Shown: positions 8,093 through 16,653 of the stretch, one piece after another
Layout: every line of letters begins with the position of its first letter
How positions within the stretch are numbered: position 1 is the first letter of the stretch
Source: CAZGXI01 sp964529715
Lineage (GTDB): Bacteria; Chloroflexota; Anaerolineae; Aggregatilineales; Ch27
Reading direction: 5' to 3'
Length of the DNA stretch: 64,000 nucleotides
NCBI GenBank assembly: GCA_964529715.1
Contig: CAZGXI010000001.1
Location: 62,001-126,000, forward strand
Notes under the pieces: generated by a model
The model's database searches: none
The model's input: the letters and a program-made list of their open reading frames with translations, nothing else
Told to the model about the DNA's origin: nothing
Position numbers and translations under genes: made by a program

Positions 8093-8589
8093 CCGTCCTC
8101 CTCGCCGCTGTCCTGCTGGCCGAACAGGCGCAGCCAGTCCTCGATCTCCTGCGGACTCAGGTGTACGTTCCACTCGTCTTCGTACTGCTTCTGCCGGGGA
8201 GTCGCCGACGGCCTGCGCACCAACTGCACGGCGAACGCCTCGCTGCTCAAGACGCGCATCCGGCGGGCCTCGGCTTCAGCCTGCACCTCCCGGTCCGACG
8301 AGACGACCATGACCTGGCCGGGATCGGACGCCTCGCGGATGCGTTCACGTAGAACGCGGTCGGCGTTCGTGCGAGCAGCCGCCGCGAACACGGCCTGCAC
8401 CCGCCCGGAGGATAGATCGCGCGACAGACCGCCCGGAATCCCGCCGTCAAAGACGACCACGCAGCGGTGGCCCGTCCGCGCCGCGTAGCTTTTCAGCTTT
8501 TCGACCAGCTTGGCCTCGTCGTTCGGATCGTCCAGCGCGATGTCCGGCAGGGCGCTGATCAGGTTGTGGCCGTCAATCAACAGAAGCAT
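8089..8589 (-). CDS. YacP-like NYN-domain RNA-binding/nuclease protein
   Basis: About 166 residues starting MLLLIDGHNLI. The LIDGHNL start, VVVFDGG and VVVSSDREVQ are the acidic positions of the NYN (PIN-like) fold; the family includes B. subtilis Rae1/YacP, a ribosome-associated endoribonuclease. The C-terminal tail ends EIEDWLRLFG, similar to tails of bacterial YacP proteins. The ATG at 8589 has GAGGA about 8 bases upstream; longer reading through 8754 would overlap the permease and lacks similarity. It follows the permease by 44 bases, so the two may be cotranscribed. The RNA target is unknown. Confidence 0.85.
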   Translation of the reverse strand: MLLLIDGHNLISALPDIALDDPNDEAKLVEKLKSYAARTGHRCVVVFDGGIPGGLSRDLSSGRVQAVFAAAARTNADRVLRERIREASDPGQVMVVSSDREVQAEAEARRMRVLSSEAFAVQLVRRPSATPRQKQYEDEWNVHLSPQEIEDWLRLFGQQDSGEEDG

Positions 8590-8633
8590 CACCGGATTCC
8601 TCACGGCGGCGCGGCAGGCCGCGCCCCTATCCT

Positions 8634-10469
8634 TCAGGCTTTCAAATAAAACGGGATGTCGATGATCGCCCGCCCGCGCCCGTGATAGCGACGGCGGTAC
8701 AACAACGCCCAGCGGATCATCCAGGCTGTCTGGTTGTGCAGCAGATTCTGCCACCAGCTTGCCGTGATAAACTCCGGCAGAATGATAGCGGCCTGCTGCC
8801 CGTCATTGCAATCGTGATCGACCCGATCCAGGTAATCCAGCAGGGGGCCGACAATCGCCCGATACGGGGAAGAAACGACATCCAGCCGCACATCCGGTTC
8901 CCACCGCTCCCACTGCTCACGGATATGTTCAGCCGCGCCGGGCATGATTTCAATGTAAACCGCCGTCACGCGGTCAGAGATCGACATGGCGAAGCGCAGC
9001 GCCTCGATCACGCCCCGATGCACGCCGGAGATCGGCACGACGATGCGCTGCGACGGCAGCGGCGCGAGCGACGGCGGCAGGCCGCGCAGGGTAAGCTGGC
9101 TGGCGATCTGCTGATAGTGTCGGTTCACCGTGCGGAACAGCAGCACCAGCAGCGGGATTAGCAGGATCACGATCCATGCCCCGTCGGCGAACTTGCTGAC
9201 GCCCACCACGAACAGGGTCACGGTCGTGGTGATCGCGCCCAGGCCGTTGATCAGCGCCTTCGCCTGCCAGCCGGGACCGCGCAGCCGAATCCAGTGGACC
9301 ACCATGCCCGCCTGCGACAGCGTGAATGCCAGAAAGACGCCCACCGCGAACAGGGGGATCAGCGCGTGCGTGTCGCCGCCGAAGAGCAGGATCAGCAGCG
9401 CCACCAGCCCGCCCAACAGCAGGATGCCGTTGGAAAAAACCAGCCGGTCGCCTAACTGCGTCAACTGGCGCGGCAGAAAGCTGTCGCGCGCGAGCAGCGA
9501 GGCAACGGTGGGAAAACCGACAAAGCTCGTGTTGGCTGCCACCACCAGGATCGCCAGCGTGAACACCTGGACCAGCACGTACAGCACGCCCGGCCCCAGG
9601 ATGCGCCGCGCCAGTGCAGAAAGGATCGTCTCCGCCGGCCCGGCAATGACGGCAAAATATTCCGTCAGGCCGACGCTGCCCAGAAACAACACGCCCATCA
9701 GCAGCGCCATGACGCTCATCGTCTGTGTGGCGTTGCGCGTCTGGGGGGGCTTAAAGATGGTCACGCCGTTGCTGATCGCCTCTACCCCAGTCAATGCCGT
9801 GCAGCCGGACGAAAAAGCGTGCAGCACCAGGAACAGCGTTAGCGGCACGACGGGCGGCGGCGCGGCGGCAGCCAGCGACCCCGGCCCTTCGATCACAGCG
9901 CGGACCAGGCCGATGCCCAGCATGGGCAGGTAAGCCAGCAGGAACAGGTACACCGGGATTGCCATCAGCGTCCCCGTCTCGCGCAGACCACGCAGGTTCG
10001 CCAAAGCGATGATCGCCAGCAGCAGCAGCGACACCCCGACGCGGTGCGGCCACAGGGCAGGAAAAGCCGAAGCGATGGCCGCCACACCCGCCGTCAGGCT
10101 GACCGCCGCCGTGAGCACGTAATCGATCAGCAGCGCCGCCGCCGCGATCAGTCCCAGGTTCACACCCAGGTTCTCCCGCGCCACCGTATACGACCCGCCG
10201 CCCGTCGGGTAGGCGTGGATCGTCTGAGTGTAAGACAGGGTCAAAATTCCCAGCAGGACAGCAATCGCCAGGGCGATGGTCCACGAATAGGCCAGCCCTG
10301 CCGCGCCGGCAGCGACCAGGCCGAGGAAAATTTCTTGGTTGGCATAAGCGATGGAGGAAAGCGCATCTGGCGAAAGGGCCGCCAGCGCGCGGACCTTGTT
10401 CAGCCGCTCCGACTCCAGCCGGAAGGTCGGCAGCGGCTTACCGATAAGCAGTTCACGGAGAGTACGCAT
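8634..10469 (-). CDS. APC-superfamily amino-acid permease with C-terminal soluble domain
   Basis: 611 residues. The first 470 or so carry about 12 hydrophobic segments, beginning with the SPDALSSIAYANQEIF stretch typical of one branch of APC permeases and followed by PTGGGSYTVARENLG. The last 130 residues are soluble, with VVPISGVHRGVIEALRFAMSI and a region resembling a universal-stress-protein fold; such tails are common in this branch and may be regulatory. Likely a proton-coupled amino-acid or related solute importer in the cytoplasmic membrane. Substrate cannot be told from the sequence. Confidence 0.88.
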   Translation of the reverse strand: MRTLRELLIGKPLPTFRLESERLNKVRALAALSPDALSSIAYANQEIFLGLVAAGAAGLAYSWTIALAIAVLLGILTLSYTQTIHAYPTGGGSYTVARENLGVNLGLIAAAALLIDYVLTAAVSLTAGVAAIASAFPALWPHRVGVSLLLLAIIALANLRGLRETGTLMAIPVYLFLLAYLPMLGIGLVRAVIEGPGSLAAAAPPPVVPLTLFLVLHAFSSGCTALTGVEAISNGVTIFKPPQTRNATQTMSVMALLMGVLFLGSVGLTEYFAVIAGPAETILSALARRILGPGVLYVLVQVFTLAILVVAANTSFVGFPTVASLLARDSFLPRQLTQLGDRLVFSNGILLLGGLVALLILLFGGDTHALIPLFAVGVFLAFTLSQAGMVVHWIRLRGPGWQAKALINGLGAITTTVTLFVVGVSKFADGAWIVILLIPLLVLLFRTVNRHYQQIASQLTLRGLPPSLAPLPSQRIVVPISGVHRGVIEALRFAMSISDRVTAVYIEIMPGAAEHIREQWERWEPDVRLDVVSSPYRAIVGPLLDYLDRVDHDCNDGQQAAIILPEFITASWWQNLLHNQTAWMIRWALLYRRRYHGRGRAIIDIPFYLKA

Positions 10470-10568
10470 ACACTCAACCCCGGAAAAAGGATGCTATGCC
10501 AAGTGTAGCGGCAGCCTCGGTCCACCGCTACCCCCCACAAGCGTGCCCTCCTCGCCACACGGCCTGCC

Positions 10569-11240
10569 CTATTCCGCCGCAGGCGCGATACATGTTTCCG
10601 TATCGTTGCGCGGGTTATTGACCGCCGGAGACACCGGATAAGCCGACAGGCTGCCGTCGTCTGGCCAGGGCTTGAGCACGGCCATCAGCTCGGCGGCGGG
10701 GACCTCGCCCGGCGTCAGCCAGAATTCCATCGCGTCGCGCGGCAGGATCACCGGCATCCGGTTGTGAATCTGCGCCATCCAGGTGTTTGGTTCGGTGGTG
10801 ACGATGGTACACGTCCGAATCCACTCGTCGCCGCCGGGGGGCCTCCACGCCTCCCACAGCCCGGCCAGCGCAAAGGGCTGCCCACCGTTCAAGCGGATGT
10901 ACAACGGGCGCTTTTTGCCGCCCATCGCTTTCCATTCATAAAAACCATCGGCGTAGATCACGCAGCGGCGCTGTTTGAAGGCGCTGCGAAAGGCGCTCTT
11001 TTCCGCCAGCGTTTCGGCCCGCGCGTTGATCAGGCGGTTGCCGATGCTCTCGTCTTTGGCCCACGCGGGGATCAGCCCCCAGCGCAGGAACTCGCCGCGC
11101 CGCCCGCCATCGTTAACCGTCGCCAGCACGGCCTGCATCGGGGCGATGTTGTAGCGCGGCAGAGACGCCGGAATGGAACTGAGGTCGAACTGTTGTTGTA
11201 CCACGTCGGCATCAACAGTCAGTGTAAATCGTCCACACAT
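10569..11240 (-). CDS. SRAP-family DNA-protein crosslink protein (YedK/HMCES-like)
   Basis: About 223 residues starting MCGRF; Cys2 becomes the N-terminal catalytic cysteine that forms a thiazolidine crosslink with abasic sites in single-stranded DNA. N72 (LINARAET), E102 (DGFYEWK) and H159 (IHNRMPVIL) match the other conserved active-site residues. The start at 11240 is required by the Cys2 chemistry and has AGGAGAG upstream; longer starts are wrong. It is transcribed away from the small coiled-coil gene. Protects abasic sites in ssDNA; family assignment is firm. Confidence 0.95.
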   Translation of the reverse strand: MCGRFTLTVDADVVQQQFDLSSIPASLPRYNIAPMQAVLATVNDGGRRGEFLRWGLIPAWAKDESIGNRLINARAETLAEKSAFRSAFKQRRCVIYADGFYEWKAMGGKKRPLYIRLNGGQPFALAGLWEAWRPPGGDEWIRTCTIVTTEPNTWMAQIHNRMPVILPRDAMEFWLTPGEVPAAELMAVLKPWPDDGSLSAYPVSPAVNNPRNDTETCIAPAAE

Positions 11241-11282
11241 GGCTACTCTCTCCTGGAACATCCGTTCTTTTCGCTGCGGCAA

Positions 11283-11311
11283 ATTGTACGCCATCATCCC
11301 CACAATGGCAA
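11283..11311 (-). promoter_or_regulatory. promoter of the SRAP gene
   Basis: On the minus strand TTGCCA (11311-11306) and TACAAT (11288-11283) are 17 bases apart, with a leader of about 35 bases to the ATG at 11240. No LexA-like palindrome was seen. Confidence 0.5.
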
Positions 11312-11403
11312 AATGTCAGCTTTTCACCGTAACAAATGTCATGCCCCCGATTGGTCAGGAGCGTTATAGTGCTTCCTCGGAGTCGGCGCTGCCGATAAAA
11401 ACG

Positions 11404-11814
11404 ATGAACGCTGGACAACTCTTCTTCGCGCACGAAATCGCGCGCATCGACGCGGACATTGCGCGTCTGGAAAAAAGCCTGAACGAATACGCTCCCGGCG
11501 ACCCACGCGCCGAAGGACAACGCGCGCTGCTACACGTGCAGCGCCAGAATCGCGCCCTGGCCGCCGAACTGGCCGCCTACGCCGATGACCCGGTCCGGGT
11601 GCAAATGGAATGCCGCCTCCGCTACATGAAGGCGGCGCGCCAACATGCCCGCGCCGCGCAGAACGGCCACACGGGCCATGCGATCAGTTCCGACTCGTGG
11701 TGGGAGACGCTGGCCGACGAGCAGTATTTGAGCGATCTCATCAGCCGCCTATCGGCCTGGTTGCTCCGGCACCACCCTACTCCTTCTCCCAACGGCCACA
11801 AACCGCCGGCGTAA
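11404..11814 (+). CDS. small hypothetical protein with predicted helices
   Basis: 136 residues starting MNAGQLFFAHEIARIDADI. The N-terminal 70 residues are charged and heptad-like (EIARIDADIARLEKSL, QRALLHVQRQNRALAAEL), suggesting a coiled coil or helical hairpin; the rest is Ala/Arg/His-rich and ends in a polar tail. No signal peptide, no membrane segment and no family recognised. No clear Shine-Dalgarno precedes the ATG; in-frame starts further upstream (for example 11341) are possible. Divergent from the SRAP gene. Confidence 0.5.
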   Translation: MNAGQLFFAHEIARIDADIARLEKSLNEYAPGDPRAEGQRALLHVQRQNRALAAELAAYADDPVRVQMECRLRYMKAARQHARAAQNGHTGHAISSDSWWETLADEQYLSDLISRLSAWLLRHHPTPSPNGHKPPA

Positions 11815-11937
11815 GCCCATACTGCACGCCGAGGGGGGATGTTCTTTCCCTTTTCTTGCGGCGGCCTCAGCCAGTTCTAAGCTGCATCGGCTAGAATCTG
11901 TGCAATTATTAAAGAAAACACACAAGGAGGCGCAATC

Positions 11938-13110
11938 ATGAGACTGGGTCGCCTGTTTGCCACAATCCTGGCCGCCCTGATCCTGGCAATAGCCCTCGGC
12001 GTGGGCCTGGGCATGGGAATCGCCTGGAACCTGCCGTCCGGCAGCGTCCGTCCGGTCATGGCCTCGCCCTCATCCACCCCCATCCCCACACTGTCGCCGG
12101 AGGCCTTTGCCCAGGCGTTGAGCGTGCTCGACGCTGAGGAAACTGTCATCACGCAGATATACGCCCAGGTCAGCCCATCGGTGGTGCACATCACCAGCCG
12201 CACCCAGGTGGTAGACTTCTTCCGGGGCGTGATTCCCCAGGAAGGCACCGGGTCGGGCTTCGTCTACGACACCGCCGGGCACATCGTCACCAATAACCAC
12301 GTCATCGCCGGGGCCAACGAAATCGAAGTGATCCTGGCCGACGGCACGCACCTGGCCGCCCAGGTCGTGGGAACGGACTCCTACTATGACCTGGCCGTGC
12401 TCTACGTAGACCCCACCAAAGTCAGTGCGTCGCCGATTCCGCTTGGCGTCTCCGATACGTTGCGCGTGGGCCAGCGTGTACTCGCCATCGGCAACCCCTT
12501 CGGTCTGGACCGCACCCTGACCACCGGCGTGATCAGCGCCCTGGAACGCACCATCGAGTCGGAGTCTGGCTCGGTGATGGGCAACGTCATCCAGACGGAC
12601 GCAGCCATCAACCCCGGCAACTCCGGCGGACCGCTGCTGGATTCGCGCGGGCAGTTGATCGGGGTGAACACCGCCATCCAGTCCACCAGCGGCGGCTCGA
12701 TAGGCATCGGCTTTGCCATCCCGATTGACACGGTGATACGTGTCGTCCCGGCTCTGATCGCGGAGGGACGCTATCGCCATCCGGCGCTCGGCGTAGTCGT
12801 GGCCGAACTGGGCTATGAACTCCGCCCGGCGGAATCCGGGCCGCAGCGCGGCCTGCTGATCGTGGACCTGGCGCCCGGCAGCAGCGCGGCCAACGCAGGT
12901 CTTCAGCGGGCGCAGGCGCAGCGGCAGGGCCGCAGCATCGTCTATGTTGGGGGAGACATCATCACCGCCATCAACGGCCAGACGCTTACCACACGCGACG
13001 ATCTGACCCTCTACCTGGAATCCAACACCCGCCCCGGCGACACGGTGCTCGTCACCGTTGTGCGCAGTGGTCAGACGATGGACGTGGCAGTCGTCGTGGG
13101 GGAATACTAG
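11938..13110 (+). CDS. htrA: HtrA/DegP-like trypsin-type serine protease with PDZ domain
   Basis: 390 residues. An N-terminal hydrophobic segment (residues 8-30) anchors or exports it; residues 75-275 are the protease with the triad H121 (NNHVIAG), D151 (YYDLAVL) and S229 (PGNSGGP); residues 280-385 are one PDZ domain with GLLIVDLAPGSSAANAG. Such enzymes degrade or refold damaged envelope proteins. The gene has a strong AAGGAGG ribosome-binding site and a TAGAAT -10-like sequence at 11892-11897 with no good -35 box, which might point to an alternative sigma factor. It stands alone and faces a convergent membrane gene across a shared hairpin. Confidence 0.94.
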   Translation: MRLGRLFATILAALILAIALGVGLGMGIAWNLPSGSVRPVMASPSSTPIPTLSPEAFAQALSVLDAEETVITQIYAQVSPSVVHITSRTQVVDFFRGVIPQEGTGSGFVYDTAGHIVTNNHVIAGANEIEVILADGTHLAAQVVGTDSYYDLAVLYVDPTKVSASPIPLGVSDTLRVGQRVLAIGNPFGLDRTLTTGVISALERTIESESGSVMGNVIQTDAAINPGNSGGPLLDSRGQLIGVNTAIQSTSGGSIGIGFAIPIDTVIRVVPALIAEGRYRHPALGVVVAELGYELRPAESGPQRGLLIVDLAPGSSAANAGLQRAQAQRQGRSIVYVGGDIITAINGQTLTTRDDLTLYLESNTRPGDTVLVTVVRSGQTMDVAVVVGEY

Positions 13111-13123
13111 CAACGCACGGCGG

Positions 13124-13148
13124 TTGGGGCGCAATAGCAGCGCCCCAA
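13124..13148. terminator. hairpin between convergent genes
   Basis: TTGGGGCGC and GCGCCCCAA form a perfect 9-base stem with a 7-base loop, placed between the ends of htrA and the membrane-protein gene. There is no long T-run, so it may be a weak bidirectional terminator. Confidence 0.5.
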
Positions 13149-13160
13149 TCCCTTCGCAGA

Positions 13161-14144
13161 TTAGCCCTCTGCCTGCTCCCGACTCAGCCGCCGATAGGCG
13201 CGCACGCCTAACATCAGCGAGACGACCGGCAGCCAGGCGATCCCGAACGCGGCAAACAGCGTCGTCAGGTTTTGGAACAGGATCGACTCTGTCTCTTCGC
13301 CGGCCAGGGCATACCCCGCAATCACGAGCAGCACCGGCGCCCCCGCGTAAATCAGGTACAGCGGCAGAGATACCGGGCGCGGCGGGATAATCGCATCCAG
13401 CAGGGATGCCGGTTCCGGCCCGCGCTGGACGTACAGCGCGCCAAGCAGGTAGCCCAGCAGCGCGCCGACGATGGGCGCGGCAATATCGGGCAAGCTCGCC
13501 CCAGGACGATTCGGCAGAAACAGCGCCAGCAATACGCCCCCCACGACGATCCACTCCCACCGCCGCAGGCGCAAAGTCGCGCTGGATGAAATCACCGCCC
13601 GGCGCGCCAGCTGGACCAGCACGCCCAGAACAGTCAGCCCGCCCACCATTAACGCCAGCGCAGCTGCCAGAGACGGCGCAGGAAATGCATTGGTCAACAG
13701 CGCCGGATAGCCACGCAGCCATACCCCCCACGCAAAACCGATCACGCCGAGCACGGCCAGCCGCCAGGGAATGAACCCTTTCCCATCCAGCAGCCAGCGC
13801 AACAGCAACAGGCCCGGCACGGCCACTCCCAGCACATGCAGCCCCAGCGCGCGGGAAACCAGGCTAAGCGGCAGGGCGGCAAACGCACTCTGTGTGATCA
13901 GCGCCGCGTCGATGAGCGCGTAGATGCCCCCGACCAGCAGCAACCCGAACACGTCCGCCACACGAAAGCGCACGATCAGGTCTAGCGCCAGCGCGCCGAA
14001 CACAACATAGACGACTACGACCACCGCCCACGCTGCCGGGCCATAGGCTAATGGGTCATTGCTCCACCAGCCGATCTCCGAAAACAGCAACAACCCCATC
14101 CCGGCGATCAGCCGTATCAGCCACACCGACGCCCATTCACGCAT
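13161..14144 (-). CDS. polytopic membrane protein of unknown function
   Basis: 327 residues with about nine or ten hydrophobic segments separated by short Arg-containing loops, and no recognisable catalytic or transport motif. It starts 3 bases after the methyltransferase stop, so it is the last gene of the four-gene minus operon that begins with the DUF6062 gene. Topology can be seen but no function can be assigned. Confidence 0.8.
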   Translation of the reverse strand: MREWASVWLIRLIAGMGLLLFSEIGWWSNDPLAYGPAAWAVVVVVYVVFGALALDLIVRFRVADVFGLLLVGGIYALIDAALITQSAFAALPLSLVSRALGLHVLGVAVPGLLLLRWLLDGKGFIPWRLAVLGVIGFAWGVWLRGYPALLTNAFPAPSLAAALALMVGGLTVLGVLVQLARRAVISSSATLRLRRWEWIVVGGVLLALFLPNRPGASLPDIAAPIVGALLGYLLGALYVQRGPEPASLLDAIIPPRPVSLPLYLIYAGAPVLLVIAGYALAGEETESILFQNLTTLFAAFGIAWLPVVSLMLGVRAYRRLSREQAEG

Positions 14145-14147
14145 GGC

Positions 14148-14723
14148 CTACCTACCCCCGACGTCGGGCCGACGGCCCACGAAGCGCGACATATGGTCTG
14201 CGTCATCGCTGTGTAACACCTCCCAGCCGGGGAAGAAGGTGGGTAGCTCGCCGATTTCCAGCAGAAACACGCGCCGCGTATCTGGACGCCGCTCCAACCA
14301 ACGCACATTCAGCGTCTGGTAAACGATCATCCCGCCGGGCCGGACCGCCGCCCGCAGCGGCGGAAACAGCCGCCGATCCAGGAAACGAAACACACACACC
14401 AGGTCGTAGGTATTCTCCGGCAATTCCACCATGTCCAGGTCTACCGGGATAAAGTTCACGCTGCGTAAATTGCGCATCGCCATCTCGGCCCGGCCACGCT
14501 CCAGCGCCACACGGCTGAAGTCCATCGCATCGACCTGGTAGCCCTGCTCGGCCAGCCAGATCGCGTTCTGGCACAGCCCTGCCGCCAGGTCCAGCGCCGA
14601 CGGTGTTTCGCCTGGCCCCGGCTTCGGCGCATACGCCGCCAGCAGTGCGTCGGGCGGGGGATACGCCCCCTGCACCCGTTCGCGGTAGATCATGTTCCAG
14701 CGCGCCTGTTCTTCAGCAGACAT
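14148..14723 (-). CDS. class I SAM-dependent methyltransferase
   Basis: About 191 residues. ALDLAAGLCQNAIWLAEQGYQVDAMD is a motif I and motif II pair of the TehB/UbiE-type fold, followed by VCVFRFLDRRLFPPL and a GGMIVYQTLN strand. The start MSAEEQARWN at 14723 is preceded by GGAG and begins just after the upstream stop. Substrate unknown; relatives methylate small molecules. It is the third gene of the DUF6062 operon. Confidence 0.85.
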   Translation of the reverse strand: MSAEEQARWNMIYRERVQGAYPPPDALLAAYAPKPGPGETPSALDLAAGLCQNAIWLAEQGYQVDAMDFSRVALERGRAEMAMRNLRSVNFIPVDLDMVELPENTYDLVCVFRFLDRRLFPPLRAAVRPGGMIVYQTLNVRWLERRPDTRRVFLLEIGELPTFFPGWEVLHSDDADHMSRFVGRRPDVGGR

Positions 14724-14733
14724 GGTTCTCCAA

Positions 14734-15558
14734 TCACGGTTTTCCCGCAAAAACGAGCCGGTAGTCCAGGGCATCCGGCGCGAGGGTCAGCGCCTCATCG
14801 TCGCCGGGCAGACGTAACCCGCGCGGATTGCGCTGCCGGGCGCGCGCCACCTGGTAGGCGTCAGAGACCTCCTCGAAGGAGGGCGCGCTCCAGCCTTGCG
14901 GAATCACCAGGCAATCCAGCGCCGCGCGCAGCGCCGCCCCTGCCGGGGTCTGCCAGGGCGACCCGCCCGCGCCGATCAGATCGCGGGCCTGCGCTTCGGC
15001 CTTGCCGCCGCCGAGTTTGCCGAACAGGGAGCGGGTGAGGCTATCCATCAGCTTTTCCGCCTGCCCCGGATCGACCCGCCGGGCCAGATCGCGCACGTCT
15101 TCCGGCAGGGGAACGCCGCCGACCGTCGGACCTTCTGGTCCGCCTGAATCCGCCAGGACGTCTCCCGCCAGCGCCCGCCGCAGATCGTCCGGTGTCCTGT
15201 CTGCCCGCAGCCAGGGCGCAAACGCCTCCGGTACGCCGCTGCTCCCCTCTGCCGACCAGACGGACAGCGCCGCACCGGCCTCGCTCAGGGAGGCGTAGAT
15301 CAGCGGAACGCCCAGCGACGCTGCCGCCTGGGGCAGCGTGTCAGGATCAGGTTCGCCCACCACGCGCACCCAGCCTGCCGACGGCGGCGCGGCAAACTGC
15401 CGAACCAGCCGCTTCCAGCCCGGCGCGGCAAAACCGCTGCCGCCGGGAAACGGGTCGTAGAGGGTATAGCCGTGTGCAACCAACGCCTGCCGCAGCGCCT
15501 CGGCCACGCGGTCTACATCTGACACGGGTGCATACAGGCTGTGCCAGGATCGGCTCAT
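14734..15558 (-). CDS. conserved-looking hypothetical protein
   Basis: 274 residues, soluble, with an N-terminal MSRSWHSLYAPVSDVDRVAEALRQAL stretch that suggests an alpha/beta fold and a C-terminal part rich in Ala, Asp and Leu. No signal peptide or motif is recognised. Its ATG overlaps the stop of the DUF6062 gene (ATGA), so translation is coupled and the two products may act together. Confidence 0.75.
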   Translation of the reverse strand: MSRSWHSLYAPVSDVDRVAEALRQALVAHGYTLYDPFPGGSGFAAPGWKRLVRQFAAPPSAGWVRVVGEPDPDTLPQAAASLGVPLIYASLSEAGAALSVWSAEGSSGVPEAFAPWLRADRTPDDLRRALAGDVLADSGGPEGPTVGGVPLPEDVRDLARRVDPGQAEKLMDSLTRSLFGKLGGGKAEAQARDLIGAGGSPWQTPAGAALRAALDCLVIPQGWSAPSFEEVSDAYQVARARQRNPRGLRLPGDDEALTLAPDALDYRLVFAGKP

Positions 15559-16262
15559 CGGCTATTCCTCCCGAAGACGCCGCGCTGTCCCGACATGGCG
15601 ATGATGGCGCGCAGCCAGCTATCGCCCTCGATGCCCATTCCTTCGCCCGCGCGGCGGTAATCATTCTTGGCCTTGAACTCATCCAGGTCAGCGCGCAGCC
15701 GTTCCCAGATGGCCCGCTGAACATCCACCAGCCGTCGCAGGCCACCGGCATCCTGCCCGGCGCGCAACACTTGCCGGAAGTGCGGCAAACACAGCCCTGC
15801 CGAGTCGCGGTAGGCGCTCATCAGGCGATCATCGCCGAGATATTGGCTGAAGGTCTGCACATACTTGCGTTCCGAGTCGTTCAACAAGGCGCAGGCCATG
15901 CATGGCTTTTCCGGCTCCAGATGGTCCGCCAGCGGAGAGGCAGCATCACCGCGCCGCCAGCCGCGCCCTGCCCCGCTCCCCGCTGGGACTGCCTCTAGCA
16001 GCTCGATCAGGTCGTTGACCAGTCCGCGATAGAGTACGGCAATCCCCAAAAACGCGCCGCCAAAGCGGACCAACTGCCCGGCGTGCTCGTTGCACAGGCC
16101 GCGCGCCGCGCGGAAAGCAGCGTGCGTTTTGGGATCGGTTGTCTGCTCATAGAGGATCGAGTCGAGAAAGTGTTCCACATCGCGCAGCAACAGCGTGCAG
16201 ATCGGGCAGCCGGGTTTGGCGCAGGCTTCCAACAGGTCGAAATAGCTGAGGGGTATGGACAT
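15555..16262 (-). CDS. DUF6062 family protein with duplicated CxxC...CxxH motif
   Basis: 235 residues. C19-PI-C22 with C57-NE-H60, and C121-MA-C124 with C158-LP-H161, form two copies of the same CxxC/CxxH pattern with 33-34 residues between the pairs, which looks like two four-ligand metal sites produced by an internal duplication. The pattern and length fit DUF6062. Function of the family is not known; zinc or an Fe-S cluster could be bound. First gene of a four-gene minus operon; AGGA lies 7 bases before the ATG. Confidence 0.82.
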   Translation of the reverse strand: MSIPLSYFDLLEACAKPGCPICTLLLRDVEHFLDSILYEQTTDPKTHAAFRAARGLCNEHAGQLVRFGGAFLGIAVLYRGLVNDLIELLEAVPAGSGAGRGWRRGDAASPLADHLEPEKPCMACALLNDSERKYVQTFSQYLGDDRLMSAYRDSAGLCLPHFRQVLRAGQDAGGLRRLVDVQRAIWERLRADLDEFKAKNDYRRAGEGMGIEGDSWLRAIIAMSGQRGVFGRNSR

Positions 16263-16288
16263 CGAGTATTCCTGATCTGATCGGACGG

Positions 16289-16612
16289 TTGAAGTATACT
16301 ATGAAAGCCAACCGACATTTCCGACTGGCCGTTACTTCAACAGTTGTCATGGAAGTTCTTCGTGGCGCGCATGATAACGGAGACCTGGCACGTTTAGGCC
16401 ATCAACTCGCCCGCTTTGAAGTCCTGCATATTTTGAAACAGGACTCCGAGTGGGCCGTGCGCCAGTTCCGGGCGTTCTGGCTCAGTCATCATATCGGCAT
16501 CAACGACTGCTTCATCGCTGCAATCGCCGCCCGTACCGGGCTGCCGATCTACACCGTCAACATTGGTGACTTTGAACCGCTGCCCGGCGTCTCTGCACAC
16601 AAGCCTTATTAA
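16289..16612 (+). pseudogene. N-terminally truncated PIN-domain (VapC-like) toxin remnant
   Basis: Residues such as VVMEVLRGA, GINDCFIAAIAARTGLPIYTVNIGDF and a final PGVSAHKPY match the middle and end of VapC-type PIN ribonucleases, and the later acidic residues (E, D, D) are kept. The first strand with the initial catalytic Asp (usually in a LLDTNVLI-like start) is missing: the frame begins at a TTG at 16289 or ATG at 16301, directly after the start of the divergent DUF6062 gene. No antitoxin gene lies upstream. About 107 codons of a protein that normally has 130-140, so probably inactive. Confidence 0.65.
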
Positions 16613-16653
16613 AACAATCAAACTGCTGATTACTGACGGCTGAACGCTGACGG

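Noticed and set aside
12070..13731. Long open frame (553 codons) antisense to htrA and the neighbouring membrane gene
   Set aside because: Spans two unrelated real genes and has no ribosome-binding site or family signature; a codon-bias shadow.
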